Below, in pieces: positions 22,099-24,659 of a stretch of 24,659 nt of DNA (position 1 is the first letter of the stretch; each line of letters begins with the position of its first letter). Where the stretch lies: the IMG/VR virus record IMGVR_UViG_3300009008_001779, positions 1-24,659 of that record. One strand, 5' to 3'. The DNA is from a virus. Under the pieces are notes generated by a model. That model did not search any database. It had not been told where the DNA came from and was given only the letters and a program-made list of their open reading frames with translations. The position numbers were made by a program, and so were the translations under genes.

Positions 22099-24659
22099 TT
22101 ATGATCCGAACAGTGATACATTGCGATTGGTTTCCACCCACCCACTGAGGGAGGAGAGATAGATCAATTCCAGTACGTTCCCCTCTTTCAGGAGGGCGTC
22201 TCCTTTCAGAACGAGACCCGTACCGTTCGTGAGTTTCGTGTAGTCGGTATTGCTGGTTCCCACGATGATCACGTGCTGACCGTTGTTGCCCGCCGTCAAC
22301 TGGGGGTCCCCGAGGGTCACTTCTCCACCGGCACTGGAGAGGAGCATCACGGCTTTGTCTACCGTGACTGTGTTCCCTGCTGACGGTGTTTGTGGAGCGG
22401 ACACCGAGAGAGATTCGTTCTGATCCAGGGTGGATTTCCAGACTGCCGTTCCCACCGAGGCATCGAGACAGACGAACTCGTCTTTCGTGGAGGTGTTGTA
22501 CCACCGGGATCCGATAGAGTAACCTCCGGATGAGTCGTCGTTTGCCGACGGGTCGGATGTCGTCGAGTTCGACTTGGTGTTGTCCAGGTTACCGAGACCG
22601 ACCTGGGCCTTTGTGACGGAGTGGGGGTTCGCTGTGTCTGCCCCGTGTGCGGAGATAGCCGTCTCGTTTGCGTCTGCCTTGGTGACAGCGGCCTGGATAT
22701 TGGCGTTCTTCGGTTCGTATGATCCACTGAGGTCCACGACCCCATCCTGACCGTCGACGGTCAGAACATCACCGGAGGCGGTCACCTCGGCCCAGTCGGC
22801 CATCGAGGCGTTGGTGGAGTTGAGCGCGAAGTAAGTCCGTCCGTTGTCGGTTCTCTTGGCGACATCGCCTTCTTGGACCGTGAGAGCCAGTTGGGCGGTC
22901 TCGTCAGCCACCACACTCACATTGTCCACGGCTAGAGCCGGGAGGTTGGCGCTCGGCACCTGGGAGTTGGAGTCCAGAGGGCAGACACCGTTCGCCGCGT
23001 CCTTCGTGGCTGCGTCGATCGGGGTAAACCCAAGAGCATCTTGTTTCCCGGTCCAGGTCGCCTTCTCCGCGTCTGAGACGAAGCGGTTGCTGGCGTCCTG
23101 GGTGATAACCGAGGGACTGTGGTTCGCCGGGTGCGTGTAGTTGTTGGCGTTGGTGTCCACCGTATCGAGTTTGGTTCCGTCGACGGAAACGTCGCGACCG
23201 TCTACCTGTCCACCCGTGATCAAGTTGGAGACGGTGACATCGGCGAAGGTGGGAGATTGAGACACACCCACACCCAACTGATCTCTGGTTACACCGTGAG
23301 GGTTGTTGGTGTCTCCGAGATGGGAGACAAGATCTTCCGAGGTGGAGGTATTTTTCCACACAGCTGCTCCGACGGATGAATCCATGCACATGAATGATTC
23401 GTCGGTCGTGGTGTTGACCCAGAGAGAACCCACCGCGTAACCACCGGAGAAGTCGTTATTTACGGTTGGGTCGATTGTCGAGTCGAACTTGGATTTGATA
23501 TTCTGCACCACACCGAGACCGATTTGATTTTTCGTGACGGTGTGTGGATTGTTACTGTCTGCGATATGAGTCTGAGATTCCGACAGACGGGTGTCGTTGT
23601 TGAGTACGACAGGTTGTTCGGATCCGTCGACACCGGCCACGATCCTGTCGAGGGTTTCGTCCCATCCGAAGATCGCGTCGTTCTCGTCACCCCTGGAGAC
23701 CCTGATAGCGGCGTCGAGGGTAGGCGCGCCTGTTGTTACCAGCGCGTTCAGCGTGATATATTGATCACCGACGTCCATCTCGTTGACGCTGCTCTTGTTG
23801 ACGATGGCGGCGTCGAGAGTTCCTCGGACCTTCAAGTCCCCGTAGAAGTCGGCATTACCGTCTGTGATTTCGAGTGCGTTCCCGGATGAATTGGAGAGGG
23901 TTGTCTTCCCTGCCAGGACACCCGCGACGTTACCGTCGTTTGAGACATTGAGGGACTTGAGATCGAGGATACCCGTACCTTGACCGGTCGGAGTATCCAG
24001 GTTGAAATGACCGTCTGCGAGGTTCAACCGCAGTTTGTAGACATTCTGAGACGCGTCCTCGAACCGATATTCCGGGTTGAGGGTAATATCACCACCACCG
24101 GGGTTGTATGTGAAGGGTTTCGCGGTGAAGAGCGATGCGGCCATCACTGGTTGATCTGCTGCGTCTGTTGCCCCTTCTACGGTAATGTCGAAGGTAGACC
24201 CACCCAGGGTTGTGTTGTCTCCGAGGTAGAGGGTAGCGGCGGACAGATAGAGATCTTTGAACTTGTAGGTCGGGGATCCGAGGTTCCAGGTCTCCGTTTG
24301 CGTCGGTACAAGGTGCCCGCCGATCTGAACCGTGTTTCCGGATTTCGGGAGCAATTGGTCCGTGTAGATCGACGCGGCGTTCAACGACGGAGTGAACATA
24401 TCGGACTCGAAGAAACAGACAACCATACCGGAGATTGCTTCCCCGAAGGTCACCTGAAACTGGTCCTTGGTCATATCGTGGGGGCTGACCTGCTGGATCA
24501 CCTTGTTGTCGTCGTAGATCGTGAAGATCAGATGCGACGGATCGAGCAGATCTCGGTTATGCACGACGGTCCATGTGGTCGCGGCTACAGCTTCCACGTG
24601 GATATAGGTATCTTTCTTGTTGGCGATCGGGTACCACATCTCGACCGATTCGATCACGG
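22099..24659 (-). CDS. Tail-fibre-like protein, incomplete at the N-terminus
   Basis: At least 852 residues are visible. It is rich in N, T, D, V and G and low in K and C, like phage fibres. Motifs include NPHTVTKNQIGLG, NPHGVTRDQLGVG and NPHSVTKAQVGLG, a repeat common to long tail fibres of T4-like phages. A GTG at 24657 could start it, but the frame continues to the edge, so it is annotated as incomplete. The repeats with GGYAVGSLWVNT and GGYSIGSRWYNT are two copies of a larger domain. The C-terminus (GNNGQHVIIVGT, LELIYLSSLSGWVE) probably contacts the host surface. A terminator follows the stop. Confidence 0.8.
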   Translation of the reverse strand, partial: VIESVEMWYPIANKKDTYIHVEAVAATTWTVVHNRDLLDPSHLIFTIYDDNKVIQQVSPHDMTKDQFQVTFGEAISGMVVCFFESDMFTPSLNAASIYTDQLLPKSGNTVQIGGHLVPTQTETWNLGSPTYKFKDLYLSAATLYLGDNTTLGGSTFDITVEGATDAADQPVMAASLFTAKPFTYNPGGGDITLNPEYRFEDASQNVYKLRLNLADGHFNLDTPTGQGTGILDLKSLNVSNDGNVAGVLAGKTTLSNSSGNALEITDGNADFYGDLKVRGTLDAAIVNKSSVNEMDVGDQYITLNALVTTGAPTLDAAIRVSRGDENDAIFGWDETLDRIVAGVDGSEQPVVLNNDTRLSESQTHIADSNNPHTVTKNQIGLGVVQNIKSKFDSTIDPTVNNDFSGGYAVGSLWVNTTTDESFMCMDSSVGAAVWKNTSTSEDLVSHLGDTNNPHGVTRDQLGVGVSQSPTFADVTVSNLITGGQVDGRDVSVDGTKLDTVDTNANNYTHPANHSPSVITQDASNRFVSDAEKATWTGKQDALGFTPIDAATKDAANGVCPLDSNSQVPSANLPALAVDNVSVVADETAQLALTVQEGDVAKRTDNGRTYFALNSTNASMADWAEVTASGDVLTVDGQDGVVDLSGSYEPKNANIQAAVTKADANETAISAHGADTANPHSVTKAQVGLGNLDNTKSNSTTSDPSANDDSSGGYSIGSRWYNTSTKDEFVCLDASVGTAVWKSTLDQNESLSVSAPQTPSAGNTVTVDKAVMLLSSAGGEVTLGDPQLTAGNNGQHVIIVGTSNTDYTKLTNGTGLVLKGDALLKEGNVLELIYLSSLSGWVETNRNVSLFGS
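22432..22644 (-). repeat. Fibre domain repeat, copy B
   Basis: Encodes ADTANPHSVTKAQVGLG through GGYSIGSRW to GTAVWKS. It is a diverged copy of the domain at 23353-23566 and keeps the NPHxVTK, GLG, SGGY, W and AVWK landmarks. Confidence 0.75.
23353..23566 (-). repeat. Fibre domain repeat, copy A
   Basis: Encodes DSNNPHTVTKNQIGLG through GGYAVGSLW to AAVWKN. It pairs with copy B at 22432-22644; a third NPH motif lies at 23293-23316 without the rest of the domain. Confidence 0.75.

Overview
This window looks like part of the genome of a large tailed bacteriophage, probably a T4/SPO1-type virus with a proteolytically matured head. Every credible gene lies on the minus strand, packed end to end with small gaps or overlaps, so it reads from right to left. 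No chromosomal housekeeping gene, integrase or tRNA gene was seen. The host cannot be named from sequence alone. The 3-TM holin, M15 endopeptidase and LydA-like holin suggest a Gram-negative bacterium, but this is inference. Many genes start with GTG, usually behind an AGGG/GAGG Shine-Dalgarno.

Layout in transcription order. (1) 24659-22099: a tail-fibre-like protein with two copies of an NPHxVTK repeat, cut by the window edge and followed by a good rho-independent terminator. (2) 22005-19651: a lysis module with a C92/YiiX-like cysteine hydrolase, a LydA-like holin, a small two-helix membrane protein, a 3-TM holin and an M15 endopeptidase. (3) 19703-17359: a J-domain protein, two unknown small proteins and two CobU-fold proteins that both lack the Walker A lysine. 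A weak terminator and possible promoter split this group. (4) 17349-13263: an Ala/Pro-rich protein, then a bacterial-type clamp loader with all three subunit types (delta', delta, DnaX) and a Nudix-like protein. (5) 13261-11219: a protein that reads as a NusG-like NGN-KOW module fused to a degenerate FEN/PIN-like domain, then a sigma-region-4-like HTH protein. (6) 11210-2017: two unknown proteins, a possible small terminase, large terminase, portal, an unknown protein, prohead protease, acidic scaffold, a decoration-like protein and the major capsid protein. (7) 1990-1: a strong hairpin, an HNH homing-type endonuclease, an unknown 140-aa protein and the first codons of a further gene.

How the parts may work together. 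The head genes form a complete packaging and capsid pathway: terminase loads DNA through the portal into a prohead built on the scaffold and matured by the protease. The most unusual part is the placement of a whole bacterial-style clamp loader beside a NusG-like fusion and a sigma-like factor, just upstream of the late head genes. In T4, late transcription depends on a loaded sliding clamp together with a small sigma factor and a coactivator. This gene cluster could be an independent, bacterial-style version of that coupling. That is a hypothesis: no sliding clamp or polymerase gene is visible here. The paired CobU-fold pseudoenzymes are a second feature without an obvious precedent.
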